Part shown: piece by piece, positions 17,574 through 17,865 of the stretch
How the letters are laid out: each line of letters opens with the position of its first letter
Numbering within the stretch: position 1 is the stretch's first letter
NCBI GenBank assembly: GCA_002005505.1
Contig: KV908676.1
Span: 25,001 to 42,865 of the forward strand
Reading direction: 5' to 3'
Source: Botryococcus braunii
Taxonomy: Eukaryota; Chlorophyta; Trebouxiophyceae
Length of the DNA stretch: 17,865 bases
Notes under the pieces: model-generated
What the model saw: only the letters and a program-made list of their open reading frames with translations
Database searches by the model: none
What the model was told of the DNA's origin: nothing
Position numbers and translations under genes: made by a program

Positions 17574-17865
17574 GTACCACTGTGGAGCACCCCAGGAAGT
17601 ACCGCTATGTACTTGTATGTACTAGTACTACTTTGGAGTAAGCCAGGTAGTACCACTATGTACTTCTATGTACTAGTACTACTTTGGAGTAAGCCAGGTA
17701 GTACCGCTATGGAGTAAGCCAGGTAGTACCACTATGTACTTCTATGTACTAGTACTACTTTGGAGTAAGCCAGGTAGTACCACTATGTACTTCTATGTAC
17801 TAGTACTACTTTGGAGTAAGCCAGGTAGTACCACTATGTACTTCTATGTACTAGTACTACTTTGG
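17574..17865 (+). repeat. 51-bp minisatellite, open at the window edge
   Basis: Units start with GTACC at 17574 (25 bp), 17599 (51), 17650 (51), 17701 (25), 17726 (51), 17777 (51) and 17828 (at least 38). The two short units lack a 26-bp block. Each full unit contains the palindrome GTACTAGTAC. Units from 17650 on are nearly identical; the first two are more diverged. It lies directly after the last inferred exon, probably within an intron. Confidence 0.92.

Noticed and set aside
17574..17865. CRISPR array or repeat protein
   Set aside because: Units are contiguous with no unique spacers, the setting is eukaryotic, and the open frame simply follows from a unit length divisible by three.

Overview
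The window is eukaryotic nuclear DNA dominated by retrotransposons, most likely from a green plant (land plant or streptophyte alga). The evidence is LTR elements with TG...CA ends, 5-bp target duplications and polypurine tracts, a plant-type Ty1/copia RNase H, GT-AG introns of about 86-103 bp, and copies of the plant telo-box AAACCCTA. Nothing in it is bacterial. Only the copia RNase H is a recognisable protein family. I could not identify the species.

Layout. Bases 1-59 are the left flank of a 10,180-bp element (60-10239) made of three 1,100-bp LTRs alternating with two 3,440-bp internal regions (LTR-INT-LTR-INT-LTR). One outer 5-bp target duplication, ACGAC, flanks the whole block. The internal regions have a primer-binding site and a polypurine tract but no recognisable gag or pol, so this is a non-autonomous (LARD-like) element that became a tandem dimer. 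Bases 10240-10735 are flank with one weak plus-strand ORF.

Bases 10736-14569 hold two copies of one minus-strand transcribed sequence. The copy at 11029-14569 has two GT-AG introns (90 and 86 bp). The 253-bp copy at 10736-10988, only 40 bp away, lacks both introns exactly at the splice sites. A second non-autonomous LTR element (11080-14186, minus strand, 226-bp LTRs, duplication AGACA) has since split the last visible exon of the intron-containing copy. It shares the 12-nt primer-binding site TGGTATCGGCGA with the first element.

Bases 14791-15547 are the 3' end of a minus-strand Ty1/copia element: RNase H, polypurine tract and the start of the 3' LTR. Bases 15548-15880 look like a promoter, with a G-box, a CCAAT box and three odd-centred palindromes. 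From about 15.88 kb a plus-strand host gene is inferred from splice sites in compatible phase, with its start codon probably at 16435; its family is not recognised. It runs into a 51-bp minisatellite (17574-17865) that continues past the window edge.

Order of events by divergence: the spliced copy arose before element 2 inserted (2 differences in 253 bp, and it keeps the empty site). The dimeric element is younger (2-3 differences per 1,100-bp LTR pair), and its internal duplication appears younger still (3 differences in 3,440 bp). All difference counts were made by eye.
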